Positions 42,619 through 50,848 of a DNA stretch of 64,000 nucleotides are shown here, one piece after another. The stretch spans positions 128,604-192,603 of the forward strand of contig NZ_AOIL01000052.1 in NCBI RefSeq assembly GCF_000337595.1, in the 5' to 3' direction. This DNA is from Natrialba taiwanensis DSM 12281 (GTDB taxonomy: Archaea > Halobacteriota > Halobacteria > Halobacteriales > Natrialbaceae). How positions within the stretch are numbered: position 1 is the stretch's first letter; every line of letters begins with the position of its first letter. Both the position numbers and the translations under genes were made by a program. The notes beneath the pieces were generated by a model. The model did no database searches and was not told the origin of the DNA. It saw only the letters and a program-made list of their open reading frames with translations.

Positions 42619-43017
42619 TTATCGCCCCGCGTCGCCGTCTGCCAGGAAAATGCCGAGGTAAATCGCGGTCAGCGCGCAGACGATTCCCGCGGCGAACGAG
42701 AGGGTAAACGGCGAATCGAGTGTGTGCGTCTGCTCGTCGAATAGCCAGCCGCTGAACCCGACGATGAGCAGCGCTAGCGAGACAAGCCGGAGCACCGAGA
42801 CGAGCTGGTGGCCACGGCGGCCACCATCGGTTCGCGATTGGGCGTCTACGGGCGGCTGTCTGCGCCCGCTTTCACGTGCGCGTCGGGTTGATCGCTGGGT
42901 CGTGCGCTGATCGCCGTTTGGTTCGGTTTCGACTGCGGCTCTCTCTTTGGGGCCGGTTTCGAGTTCAGTCTCGGCCTCCTCCCCGTTCGCCTCGGTTCGA
43001 TTCGATTCAGATGGCAT
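42619..43017 (-). CDS. Hypothetical membrane protein
   Basis: A 132-residue protein with an unstructured charged N-terminus (residues 1-70, rich in Glu, Thr, Arg and Gly) and two membrane helices at about 76-96 and 105-126 (VLRLVSLALLIVGFSGWLF; FTLSFAAGIVCALTAIYLGIF). The ATG at 43017 overlaps the last 11 bp of the upstream membrane-protein gene, so the two are probably translationally coupled. No family is recognised. The start is chosen as the first ATG giving a normal N-terminus inside that overlap. Confidence 0.65.
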   Translation of the reverse strand: MPSESNRTEANGEEAETELETGPKERAAVETEPNGDQRTTQRSTRRARESGRRQPPVDAQSRTDGGRRGHQLVSVLRLVSLALLIVGFSGWLFDEQTHTLDSPFTLSFAAGIVCALTAIYLGIFLADGDAGR

Positions 43018-44221
43018 CGTCGGTCCCCGTCGTGTAGTCGGGCGCGTCGGACGGACGGCCGTGGCCATTGCCGGGCTGGGTTCCCACGGTGGACGCACCA
43101 ATCCCCTCGCTATCGGCGAGTTCCTGACAGAACGAGACGGTTGCGGCGGTCAGGATGAGCGACAGCGGGACCGTCACCGCGAGGGCGATCACGACTCCGA
43201 GGACTGGTATCGTGCTCACGAGTACCGACAGGACGAGGGAAATAGCGATTCCGATGCCGGCGTGCCAGAGCGCGAACTGAAGGTATGCGCCGCCATCTGT
43301 CGCGTACTCGTACGACCAGTGGAGCGCGTCGACGAACGGTGCGTCGGCGACGACGAACAGGAACGGAGCCGCGTAGAAGAGATAGGAAAGGACGAGCACA
43401 ACGGGAATCGCGAGCACGAGTAGGAGTGGACTGACCAGCATGAATGGGGCAGCCAGCAGTACGAGTCCGAACAGCGCCGCGTGATACAGGATGAATCGCG
43501 GCGTGTACCTGACCAGGGACGCAGCGACCGCGATCGGTTCGTCGCGGAGCCGCCGATCGAGTCCGCCGATGTAGACCGCGGCGACCATCGACGCGATCAC
43601 GGTATAGACCACGAGGAGCACGCCGATCGTGCCGAGCATCGTCCCGCCGATCGAGTCCGGGGAGAGTACGATCGTTTCGAACGGCGTGTTGATCGTTACG
43701 TCGGTCCCGGTCCCGGTCCCGCCGTAGCTACCACCACCGGCGGGTGTCGACGCGGGTGGCGTCTCCGTCGGCGTAACTGCCGGTGCCGACGAGCCGGCTG
43801 TGCCGGTCGCCGAATCGAGTGCACTCGATGCGCCCGTTGTCCCCGGACTGGGTGCGTCGACGAACGACCAGAGTTCGAGCAACGGCTCCGGAAGCACGAA
43901 TTTCGCCGAGATGGTAAAGCCGTTAGTCGGTCCCATCGCCCGTCTGAGTTTGCTGAGTTCAGCGAGCGAGAGACAGAGCGGAACGAGCGCGAACGGACGG
44001 AGGTCGCCGAACTGATCGAGAACGCGCGAGACGTGGTTCCAGAAGGGGGATGACGATTGGGATGGGGACGACGCGGGCGCTGATGGTGAACTCGATGCCG
44101 GTGACTGTGAGCCGTTCGGATCGCGACCACCATCTGCCCTGACCCCACTCGTCCCCGCCCGGTCGATCGTTCCGGAGTACGAATCACCGTCGGTCGAACT
44201 GGAATGAGATGCGGGGTCCAT
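43007..44221 (-). CDS. Polytopic membrane protein (DUF7847-like)
   Basis: A 404-residue protein. The first 60 residues are a Ser/Pro/Asp-rich cytoplasmic tail; a long Gly/Thr/Ser/Ala/Pro-rich loop lies at about 130-180. About six to seven helices follow, the strongest between residues 200 and 370 (TMLGTIGVLLVVYTVIASMVAAVY; FILYHAALFGLVLLAAPFMLV; LSYLFYAAPFLFVVADAPFVDALHWSYEY). The C-terminal half resembles the haloarchaeal family I recall as DUF7847, related to bacterial DUF4013-type membrane proteins. The start at 44221 gives MDPASHSSST. Function unknown; divergent from threonine aldolase. Confidence 0.7.
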   Translation of the reverse strand: MDPASHSSSTDGDSYSGTIDRAGTSGVRADGGRDPNGSQSPASSSPSAPASSPSQSSSPFWNHVSRVLDQFGDLRPFALVPLCLSLAELSKLRRAMGPTNGFTISAKFVLPEPLLELWSFVDAPSPGTTGASSALDSATGTAGSSAPAVTPTETPPASTPAGGGSYGGTGTGTDVTINTPFETIVLSPDSIGGTMLGTIGVLLVVYTVIASMVAAVYIGGLDRRLRDEPIAVAASLVRYTPRFILYHAALFGLVLLAAPFMLVSPLLLVLAIPVVLVLSYLFYAAPFLFVVADAPFVDALHWSYEYATDGGAYLQFALWHAGIGIAISLVLSVLVSTIPVLGVVIALAVTVPLSLILTAATVSFCQELADSEGIGASTVGTQPGNGHGRPSDAPDYTTGTDDAI

Positions 44222-44354
44222 ACGCTCACAACAAATGATGGGTAGTTGAACCCTTCGCTGTCGAAGACTGTGGCATCTAGCTGTCGTATGACAGTGATTC
44301 GACCGCACACGGGACATGACAGGGTATTTCTTCGGCGACGGGCTATCTCGCTCC

Positions 44355-45368
44355 ATGATCGATCTTCGCTCAGATACCGTAACGACACCCGACGATCGCA
44401 TGCGCAATGCCGCCCAGTCGGCCGCCGTCGGCGACGATGTCTACCGCGAGGACCCCACCGTCGCCGAACTCGAAACGACCGTCGCCGACCGACTCGGCAC
44501 CGACTCGGCGCTTTACTTCCCTTCCGGGACGATGGCGAACCAGGTCGCCGTCAGAGTGCATACCGAGCGCGGCCAGGAAGTCCTGGCGGACCGCAAGAGC
44601 CACGTCGTCAAATACGAACTCGGCGGTCTCGCTGATCTCTCCGGCCTGCAGGTGCGCATGCTCGACACCGACCGCGGCGCGCCGACGCCCGAGCAGGTCG
44701 CCGCCGGTTTCGTCGAGGAGGAACTCCACCGTCCGGGGACCGGCCTGCTCTGTCTCGAGAACACTCACAACGCTCGCGGCGGACTCGCGATCGACCCGAA
44801 GCGGATTGCCGCGGCGGCCGAGGCGGCCCACGACCGCGACGTTCCAGTGCATCTCGACGGCGCGCGTGTGTTCAACGCCGCGACGGCGCTCGACGTACCC
44901 GTAACCGAGATTATCGATCCTGTCGATACCGTCATGGTCTCGCTCTCGAAGGGCCTCGGCGCACCCGTCGGATCCATGGTCGCCGGCCCCGAGTCCTTCG
45001 TCGAGGACGCCCGTCGCACTCGAAAACTGTTCGGCGGCGGCATGCGCCAGGCCGGAATCATCGCCGCTCCGGCACTCCGTGCGCTGGAGAACGTCGACGG
45101 CCTCGAAAGCGATCACGAGCACGCGCGCGTGCTCGCGAAGGGTCTGTCGGCTATCGACGGTTTCGACGTACAAGAGCCGGAAACGAACATCGTGCTTGCA
45201 GACATCAAGAGCACCGGACTCGACACCGAGACCGTTCTCGATCGACTCGCAGAACGAGACGTGCTGGCCACGGCGTTCGGTCCGACGACGATCCGGTTCT
45301 GTACGCATCGAGATGTCTCGCGGTCCGATATCGACGCGGTACTCGAGCGAATCGACGACGCGTTCTGA
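44355..45368 (+). CDS. ltaE: Low-specificity L-threonine aldolase
   Basis: PLP enzyme that splits L-threonine/allo-threonine to glycine and acetaldehyde (and handles other beta-hydroxy amino acids). The 337-residue length is typical. Motifs: MIDLRSDTVTTPDDRM at the start, VGDDVYREDPTVAELE, FPSGTMANQVA, ENTHNARGG, HLDGARVFNA (Asp168) and the Schiff-base Lys199 (VSLSKGLGAPVGS). The start at 44355 begins exactly at the conserved N-terminus; the ATG 39 nt upstream is not favoured. Monocistronic; followed by the convergent small membrane-protein gene. Confidence 0.95.
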   Translation: MIDLRSDTVTTPDDRMRNAAQSAAVGDDVYREDPTVAELETTVADRLGTDSALYFPSGTMANQVAVRVHTERGQEVLADRKSHVVKYELGGLADLSGLQVRMLDTDRGAPTPEQVAAGFVEEELHRPGTGLLCLENTHNARGGLAIDPKRIAAAAEAAHDRDVPVHLDGARVFNAATALDVPVTEIIDPVDTVMVSLSKGLGAPVGSMVAGPESFVEDARRTRKLFGGGMRQAGIIAAPALRALENVDGLESDHEHARVLAKGLSAIDGFDVQEPETNIVLADIKSTGLDTETVLDRLAERDVLATAFGPTTIRFCTHRDVSRSDIDAVLERIDDAF

Positions 45369-45421
45369 GCCATCGCCGACAGACTGTCACGGCCGGCTAT
45401 CGCGATTGAGACCGCTCTGTC

Positions 45422-45547
45422 TTAGCGCATTCCGTCACGGAACTCGAGGACCGTCCGCCGGAGCAGCAGATACGAGAAGAGAATCAGCGATAACAAGATC
45501 ACGACGATTGCGATGATGACCGGGTCGTCGGGAATGAACTCGAGCAT
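45422..45547 (-). CDS. Very small single-TM protein
   Basis: A 41-residue reading frame, MLEFIPDDPVIIAIVVILLSL and onward, ending RRTVLEFRDGMR. One membrane helix (about 9-29) with an acidic N-terminus and a basic C-terminal juxtamembrane stretch (LLRRTV), so the C-terminus should be cytoplasmic. It is too short for most gene finders, but the composition, clean membrane profile and position between two well-defined genes argue that it is real. No function can be proposed. Confidence 0.6.
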   Translation of the reverse strand: MLEFIPDDPVIIAIVVILLSLILFSYLLLRRTVLEFRDGMR

Positions 45548-45616
45548 ACGCGCCGGGTACAGTGTCAGTGCGCAAAATCGTTTCGACGTGAGTCGGCGTG
45601 AATTCGGGATCGGTGA

Positions 45617-46801
45617 CTACCACCAGCGGTTTTCGACCAATCGGTCGATCGCCTCCCGAATCGTCGCCTCATTCCGCGAGAACGTAAACCGGATCCAGTC
45701 GGATTCCCCGTCGGCATCGGTGTAGAAGCTACTCCCCGGCACGGCGGCGACGCCGGCCTCCCGGATCAATCGATAACAGAACTCGATGTCGTCCTCGTCG
45801 GTCGGGTATCGCGTCAGAATGTAGTACGCGCCGTCAGGTTTGACGGGATCGAGCCCTGCTTCTTGCAGACCCTCGTAGAGCAGGTCGCGACGCCGCTCGT
45901 AGGAGTCGGCGAGTTCAGTGTAGTAGGAGTCGGGGAGCGACAGCGCCTCGACGCCGGCGCGCTGAAACGGCGTTGGCGCGCAGATACTCGTGTAGTCGTG
46001 GATCTTTCGGAGTTCTTTCGAGAGGTACTCGGGCGCGAGACAGAAGCCGACGCGCCAGCCGGTGACGCTGAACGTCTTGGACATGCCGGTACAGACGACG
46101 GTTCGGTCGGCGAGGTCGCCGACTTCGACGGGGCTGACGTAGTCGTCCGTGTAGACGATGTGCTCGTAGATTTCGTCGGTGAGGACGATGAGGTCGTGCT
46201 CGAAGACGATCTCCTCGATGCGCTCGAGTTCGTCGCGCGAGAACACCTTCCCGGTCGGGTTCATCGGGGTGTTGAGCACGAGGATGCGGGCGTCCGCGGC
46301 GGCCGCGGCGAGTTCGTCGACGTCGATGGTGAGGTCGTCGGTGATGTCGATGGGAACGGCAGTCGCGCCGGCGAACTGGCTCGCCGGGATGTAGCTCTCG
46401 TAGACGGGTTCGAAGTAGACGACTTCGTCGCCGGGGCCGGCGAGCGCGAGCATGGTCGACATGAGGGCCTCGCTGGTGCCGCTGGTGATCGTGACCTCGG
46501 TTTCGGGGTCGTACGAGACGCCTTTCCACTCGGCGTAGCGCTCGGCGACGGCCTCGCGGAGTTCGGGCAGGCCCCAGGTGATGGTGTACTGGCTGTCGGT
46601 TTCGATGGCTTCCTGAGCGGCGGCCTTGATTTCGGGGGGCGTCTCGTCCTCGTCGGGGATGCCCTGCGAGAGATTGATCGCGCCGCGGTCGATCGCCTCC
46701 CTGGTCATCTCGCGGATCACGGACTCGGCGACGCCTGCCGTTCGGGCGCTGCCGACCGCGTCGGCCGTTTCAGGTGTTTCGGCGGGTGGGTCTCGTTCCA
46801 T
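45617..46801 (-). CDS. Class I/II PLP-dependent aminotransferase
   Basis: A 394-residue fold-type I aminotransferase of the aspartate/aromatic group. Visible: INLSQGIPDEDETPPEIKAAA, SQYTITWGLPELREAVAERY (about 70-89), Asn181 (NTPMNPTGK), Asp209 and Tyr212 (TDEIYE), the Schiff-base Lys242 (GMSKTFSVTGWRVG) and the substrate-carboxylate Arg near 382 (WIRFTFS). Substrate range is uncertain; broad aspartate, aromatic or kynurenine-type activity is possible. The ATG lies 3 bp after the stop of the agmatinase remnant, so in the ancestor it probably belonged to an operon downstream of agmatinase. Confidence 0.92.
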   Translation of the reverse strand: MERDPPAETPETADAVGSARTAGVAESVIREMTREAIDRGAINLSQGIPDEDETPPEIKAAAQEAIETDSQYTITWGLPELREAVAERYAEWKGVSYDPETEVTITSGTSEALMSTMLALAGPGDEVVYFEPVYESYIPASQFAGATAVPIDITDDLTIDVDELAAAAADARILVLNTPMNPTGKVFSRDELERIEEIVFEHDLIVLTDEIYEHIVYTDDYVSPVEVGDLADRTVVCTGMSKTFSVTGWRVGFCLAPEYLSKELRKIHDYTSICAPTPFQRAGVEALSLPDSYYTELADSYERRRDLLYEGLQEAGLDPVKPDGAYYILTRYPTDEDDIEFCYRLIREAGVAAVPGSSFYTDADGESDWIRFTFSRNEATIREAIDRLVENRWW

Positions 46802-46804
46802 CGC

Positions 46805-47068
46805 TTACTCCGCGAACTGCCGTTCGAGCAGCGTGACCAGCAGATATGCGGCGAGTTTCTGGGTGCCCTCGTCGGTGTCGTACCGGGGTGCGACCTCCAT
46901 CATATCGACGGCGCTGACCGCGTCGGTCGCACCGAGTACTTCCATCGTCTTGAGCGCCTGGTGGGCCGTCAGCCCACCCGGAACCGGCGTGCCAGTTCCC
47001 GGTGCGACGCTCGGGTCGACGCCGTCGATGTCGAAGGAGACGTACACCGCGTCGGTTCCCTCGGCCGC
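46805..47068 (-). pseudogene. Agmatinase/ureohydrolase, C-terminal fragment only
   Basis: Minus-strand frame encoding EGTDAVYVSFDIDGVDPSV, then APGTGTPVPGGLTAHQAL, DMMEVAPRYDTDEGTQKLAA and a normal C-terminus. SxDIDGVDPSxAPGTGTPxxGGL is the last signature of the ureohydrolase family (agmatinase, arginase, formimidoylglutamase) and carries two Mn-binding Asp. About 85 of the expected 270-300 residues remain. Upstream of about 47068 the frame continues into antisense of an nrpR-like gene, so the N-terminal two thirds, with the other metal ligands, are absent. It cannot be active. The boundary is estimated to within about 10 bp. Confidence 0.88.
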
Positions 47069-47069
47069 C

Positions 47070-47777
47070 TCCCTCGAGGCCGACGCCGTCGACGACGCAC
47101 TCGAACTCGTTTCCCGCCTCGAATCGCTCCCGCTCGGTCCCATTCCGATCTCTCTCGAGGACAGCGCACCCGGCGAACCCGGCGATACGCGGTTGCTCGT
47201 CCCCTCGAGCATCACGCTCGACGGCGTCTTGCTCGCCCACGGCGTCAACGCCGACCTCACGACCGCGGGCATCCTCGAGTACGAACCCGTCCCCGTCGAC
47301 GAGTTCAGCGACGGCGACCGACAACTCCAGAGCGGCGGTCGGATCACGCGCTACGTCGACGTGATCAACGGCGAGGGGTCGTCGATCGACGTGATTTCGC
47401 TGCTGATCGAGGCCGGGCGAACCGACGTGTTGACGCTGCTCGAAACCGAGAGCGAGGGGTCGGGGCTTCTCGTCGGCGACGGCCGACAGTTCCCGATCAA
47501 CCGGTACGAGGAGGCCCGCGACCTCGCGGTCGCGAGTCGGGACGCGATCGGCGGCGTCCTCGACTTTCGCCGCCCGCGCGAACAGGACAAACTCCCCAAC
47601 GGCAGTTCGGCCTGGGCGTTCGGCTCGCTCACCTACGTCGGCGTCGGTGAACTCGTGCTCGCGGCGCTCAGCGAGGCCGGCCTGACCGACGAGTGGGACA
47701 CGCTGTACGGCACGGTCGAACGGAACTCGTTCGAACCGGTCGCGGCGGTTGCGCCGACGGCAGCGCTCGACGATTGA
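47070..47777 (+). pseudogene. NrpR-like regulator, 5'-truncated fragment
   Basis: Plus-strand frame encoding about 235 residues that align along their length with residues about 115-335 of the intact NrpR-like protein at 53335-54342: ADAVDDALELVSRLESLPLGPIP / SSITLDGVLLAHGVNADLTTAGILEYEP, VISLLIEAGRTDVL, GLLVGDGRQFPINRYEEA, IGGVLDFRRPRE, SAWAFGSLTYVGVGE. The winged-helix DNA-binding N-terminus is missing; the sequence instead joins the agmatinase remnant. The long open frame upstream is antisense to agmatinase and the aminotransferase. The fragment has no promoter of its own and could at most supply an effector-binding domain. Confidence 0.85.
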
Positions 47778-47885
47778 GGCCGGTATCGCAGCTCGCGACG
47801 ACAATTCGACGAGAATGAGGACGAGTTCCGGTGGCAACCAATCACGCCCGCTCGGCCAGCGGGCGACGATTGAACTCGCGTCGCG

Positions 47886-48851
47886 CTACTCGGTGTTTGC
47901 GTCCGTTCCCTGTTCGTCTCGCTGCGCTGTCCCGTAGATCGCCGGCCGTCGAGACGCGAGCACGTCGTCGTAAGCCGTCAGGTTCTTCTCCCGTGCCCGT
48001 TCGAGCGCGCACTCGGCGCTGAGTTCGTGTTCGCCGGTCGCCGGTGCCGGTCCCGCGAGGGGAACCCCGTCAGGGTCGAGAATAACGCTCTGTCCTTCGA
48101 AGGTGACGCTGCGTTCGGTGCCGGTGCGGTCCGCACACGCGACGAACACGTGATTCGAGTTCGCGTGGGCGAGCGCCTGGTGGACGCCGACAGTCCAGCC
48201 GCCGGGCCGAGTCGGGGCGTCGTCCGGCGTCCCCGGGACCCAGTTGGTCGGCACGGCGATAATATCGACGCCGGCGTGGGCCTGTGCGATCGTGAGTTCC
48301 GGAAACCAGAGGTCGTTACAGATCTGGACGCCGAGGCGGCCGAACGGCGTGTCGACGACCGCGAGGTCGGTTCCGGGTTCGAACCAGCGGTGTTCCTCGT
48401 TCCAGCGGTGGACTTTCCGGTACACGGCCTCGACGCCGGACGGCGAGACGACGAGCGCGCTGTTGTAGTACGCGTCCCCGTCGGCTTCCGGTACGCCGCC
48501 GACGATCCAGGTGTCGGTATCGGCGGCGACGTCGCTCCACGCCCGGGACGTCTCGCCGTCATGCGGCTCCGCCATCGACGCGACCTCCGTTTTCGACTCG
48601 AAGACGTACCCTGAGGTCACGAGTTCGGGGAAGACGATCAGGTCGGCGTCGACGTGCTCGCGGACGAGTTCAACTGTGCGGTTGCGATTGCGTTCGACGG
48701 CACCGAACTCGGGGGTGAGCTGGACGGTGACGATTCGGGCGTCGGTTGCGGCTGGGGGTGTATCTGTGGCCGTGTCAGTGCCCATGTCCGTGCCTGCGGA
48801 CGCCTCCACGTCCGCGTCCGTCTCCGCTCCGGAACCCGGTTCCGCCGTCAC
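47886..48851 (-). CDS. Nitrilase-superfamily amidohydrolase
   Basis: A 321-residue carbon-nitrogen hydrolase with the intact catalytic triad Glu76 (VFPELVTSGY), Lys146 (YRKVHRWNEE) and Cys178 (GVQICNDLWFPE). The family hydrolyses amides such as N-carbamoylputrescine, omega-amides or nitriles. The first 37 residues are an Asp/Thr/Ala low-complexity extension. The ATG overlaps the stop of the fused ABC permease by 4 bp, so it is the last gene of the transporter operon and probably acts on the imported compound. N-carbamoylputrescine amidase is attractive by context, but a general omega-amidase is equally consistent. Confidence 0.9.
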   Translation of the reverse strand: MTAEPGSGAETDADVEASAGTDMGTDTATDTPPAATDARIVTVQLTPEFGAVERNRNRTVELVREHVDADLIVFPELVTSGYVFESKTEVASMAEPHDGETSRAWSDVAADTDTWIVGGVPEADGDAYYNSALVVSPSGVEAVYRKVHRWNEEHRWFEPGTDLAVVDTPFGRLGVQICNDLWFPELTIAQAHAGVDIIAVPTNWVPGTPDDAPTRPGGWTVGVHQALAHANSNHVFVACADRTGTERSVTFEGQSVILDPDGVPLAGPAPATGEHELSAECALERAREKNLTAYDDVLASRRPAIYGTAQRDEQGTDANTE

Positions 48852-50848
48852 TCCCAGATCCCTCCGGAGAGTCTGTCAATAGCCGTCATCACGACGACCG
48901 TCAGGAAGATGAAGACCACGCTGGCGGCCGCGATGGTCGGCGGGTAGGAGTACCGCAGCTGGTTGAAGATCTGGATCGGAATCGTCTGAACGAGGAACAG
49001 CGACAGCAGCCACGAGATGATGTACTCGTTCAGCGAGAGGATGAACGCGAACAGCGCGCCCGAGACCACGTTCGCCCGAATCAGCGGGTACGTGATCGTC
49101 CGGATCGTCCGGAGCGAGGACGCGCCGAGGTTCATCGCGGCTTCCTCGTAGGTGCGGTCGATCTCGTCTAACCCCTGCGAGATCAGGATGAACGGGAACG
49201 GGGCGTAGAAGATCCCGTGGGCGATGATGATGCCCAGTCGCGAGCCGGCGAGCGCGAAGCCGCCAATCTCGAGTTCGAGGAAGAACACGAGGAACGCGAC
49301 CCCAATGATGACCGGGGGAAGCAGAATGGGTAACACGCCGAGCGTCCCGTAGATCGTCCCCCACCGGTAGTCAAAGCGGTCGAGTGCGAACGCGAGTCCC
49401 CCACCGATCGTCGTGCTCAGTAGCGCGGCGGCCCCGGCGATCGTGAGGCTGTTGAGCAGCGCGGTTCGCCACGCCTCGGTCCCGAAGAACTCGGCGTACC
49501 ACTGCAGGGAGAACCCGCCGGGCGGGAACGTGAGGAACTCTTCGGGTGTGAACGAAACCGCGATGATGATCGCGAGCGGGAGGGCGATGTACACCATCAC
49601 CGCTGCGACGTACGTCCGGAACGCCACCCAGATAATGGATTCGCGCGTGTTCGCGTCGATCCGCGTGACAAGCGAGTCGAGTGCGGATCCAAGCCGGTTC
49701 CCTGCGGCGGTCAGTCCGACCGTCGCCGCCGCAGTTCCGAGTCCGCTCCGGAATCGGGTCAGCGGTCCGGGAGCGGACGAACGTGCCGGCTGCGACCCGC
49801 CGTCCGTCGCTATCTCTTCGGTGCCGCCGAGGCTCGCCGTCGTCACGTTCGTCACGCGGATCAGCACCCAGAGGAACACCAGCACGACGACGATGAGCCC
49901 GATGCTCATCGCCGCGCCGAACGGATAGTTGCTCTCGCTCATGATCTGTTGCTCGATCAACACCGGCAGCGTCCGCTGACCGGGACTGCCGAGGAGTCGC
50001 GGCAGGACGTACGAGCCGAGCGCCAGGATAAAGACGAGCGCAGTACCGCTCATGACGCCGTTTTTCGATAGCGGCAGCGTCACTCGCCGGAACGTCTTTG
50101 CCGGCCCTGCGCCGAGGTTCTTCGATGCCTCGAGCAGTTCGCCGTCGAGATTCCGAAGGCTACTGTAGAGGGTGAGGATCATGAACGGCAGGAAGACGTA
50201 GACCATGCCGACGACCAGCCCCCAGTAGCCCGGATAGAACGACTGCGGTTCGGCGAGGAACCCGAGCGCGGTGCCGACCGAACTCAGGATGCCGCCCGAA
50301 GCCAGGATCACCTGCCAGGCGTAGGCCCGGATGACGTAGGTCACCCACAGCGAGGAGATGATCGTAATGAGCAGCACGCTCCGCAGCCACGGGCGATTCA
50401 TCCGCGCGAGATAGTACGCCATCGGATAGCCGAGCAACAGCGAGAGCCCGGCCGTGACGAGCGCGAGTTCGACCGTCAGCCAGAGCTGCCCGAGATACAG
50501 GCCGGGTTCGATGAACGGCCACGTCGACGTGAAGCCGATGTCGAGGAACCGGGCGTAGTTCTCCAACGTGAACCCGATCTGGTACTGTCCGCCCGGAATG
50601 TTCTCCCAGAAGCTAAAGACGACCAGCATACACAGCGGGACGAAGAAGACGGCGACCAGCCAGAACAACGGATACGACAGTACGTACCACTTCGCTCGCG
50701 ATTTCAGGCCCGCACGGCCGGATTCGTCCGAACTGGACGGTTCTGCAGTGGATGCCTCTGTATCGCTCGCAGTAGTCGCTGCGTCGGCGGTGGTGGCAGC
50801 TCCGGTTCCAGTTCCGGTCTCGGAGGAAGTGTCTGTACGATTCGTCAT
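48848..50848 (-). CDS. Fused double ABC permease, spermidine/putrescine type (PotB-PotC)
   Basis: One 666-residue protein carrying both permease halves of a PotABCD-like importer. After a Thr/Ala/Asp low-complexity N-terminus (about 1-45), the first unit (about 50-335) has six helices and the EAA loop EASKNLGAGPAKTFRRVTLPLSKNG (about 240-265). A Gly/Ser linker (about 340-395) follows, and the second unit (about 400-660) has EEAAMNLGASSLRTIRTITYPL as its EAA loop. Normally these are two genes. The fusion fixes a heterodimeric channel with 1:1 stoichiometry. The stop abuts the ATPase gene upstream, and its own 3' end overlaps the nitrilase gene. Polyamine-like substrates are inferred from family. 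Confidence 0.93.
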   Translation of the reverse strand: MTNRTDTSSETGTGTGAATTADAATTASDTEASTAEPSSSDESGRAGLKSRAKWYVLSYPLFWLVAVFFVPLCMLVVFSFWENIPGGQYQIGFTLENYARFLDIGFTSTWPFIEPGLYLGQLWLTVELALVTAGLSLLLGYPMAYYLARMNRPWLRSVLLITIISSLWVTYVIRAYAWQVILASGGILSSVGTALGFLAEPQSFYPGYWGLVVGMVYVFLPFMILTLYSSLRNLDGELLEASKNLGAGPAKTFRRVTLPLSKNGVMSGTALVFILALGSYVLPRLLGSPGQRTLPVLIEQQIMSESNYPFGAAMSIGLIVVVLVFLWVLIRVTNVTTASLGGTEEIATDGGSQPARSSAPGPLTRFRSGLGTAAATVGLTAAGNRLGSALDSLVTRIDANTRESIIWVAFRTYVAAVMVYIALPLAIIIAVSFTPEEFLTFPPGGFSLQWYAEFFGTEAWRTALLNSLTIAGAAALLSTTIGGGLAFALDRFDYRWGTIYGTLGVLPILLPPVIIGVAFLVFFLELEIGGFALAGSRLGIIIAHGIFYAPFPFILISQGLDEIDRTYEEAAMNLGASSLRTIRTITYPLIRANVVSGALFAFILSLNEYIISWLLSLFLVQTIPIQIFNQLRYSYPPTIAAASVVFIFLTVVVMTAIDRLSGGIWE

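Noticed and set aside
45863-47650. 595-codon plus-strand frame across the aminotransferase and junction
   Set aside because: Antisense to the aminotransferase and agmatinase remnant, then out of frame with the NrpR-like fragment.
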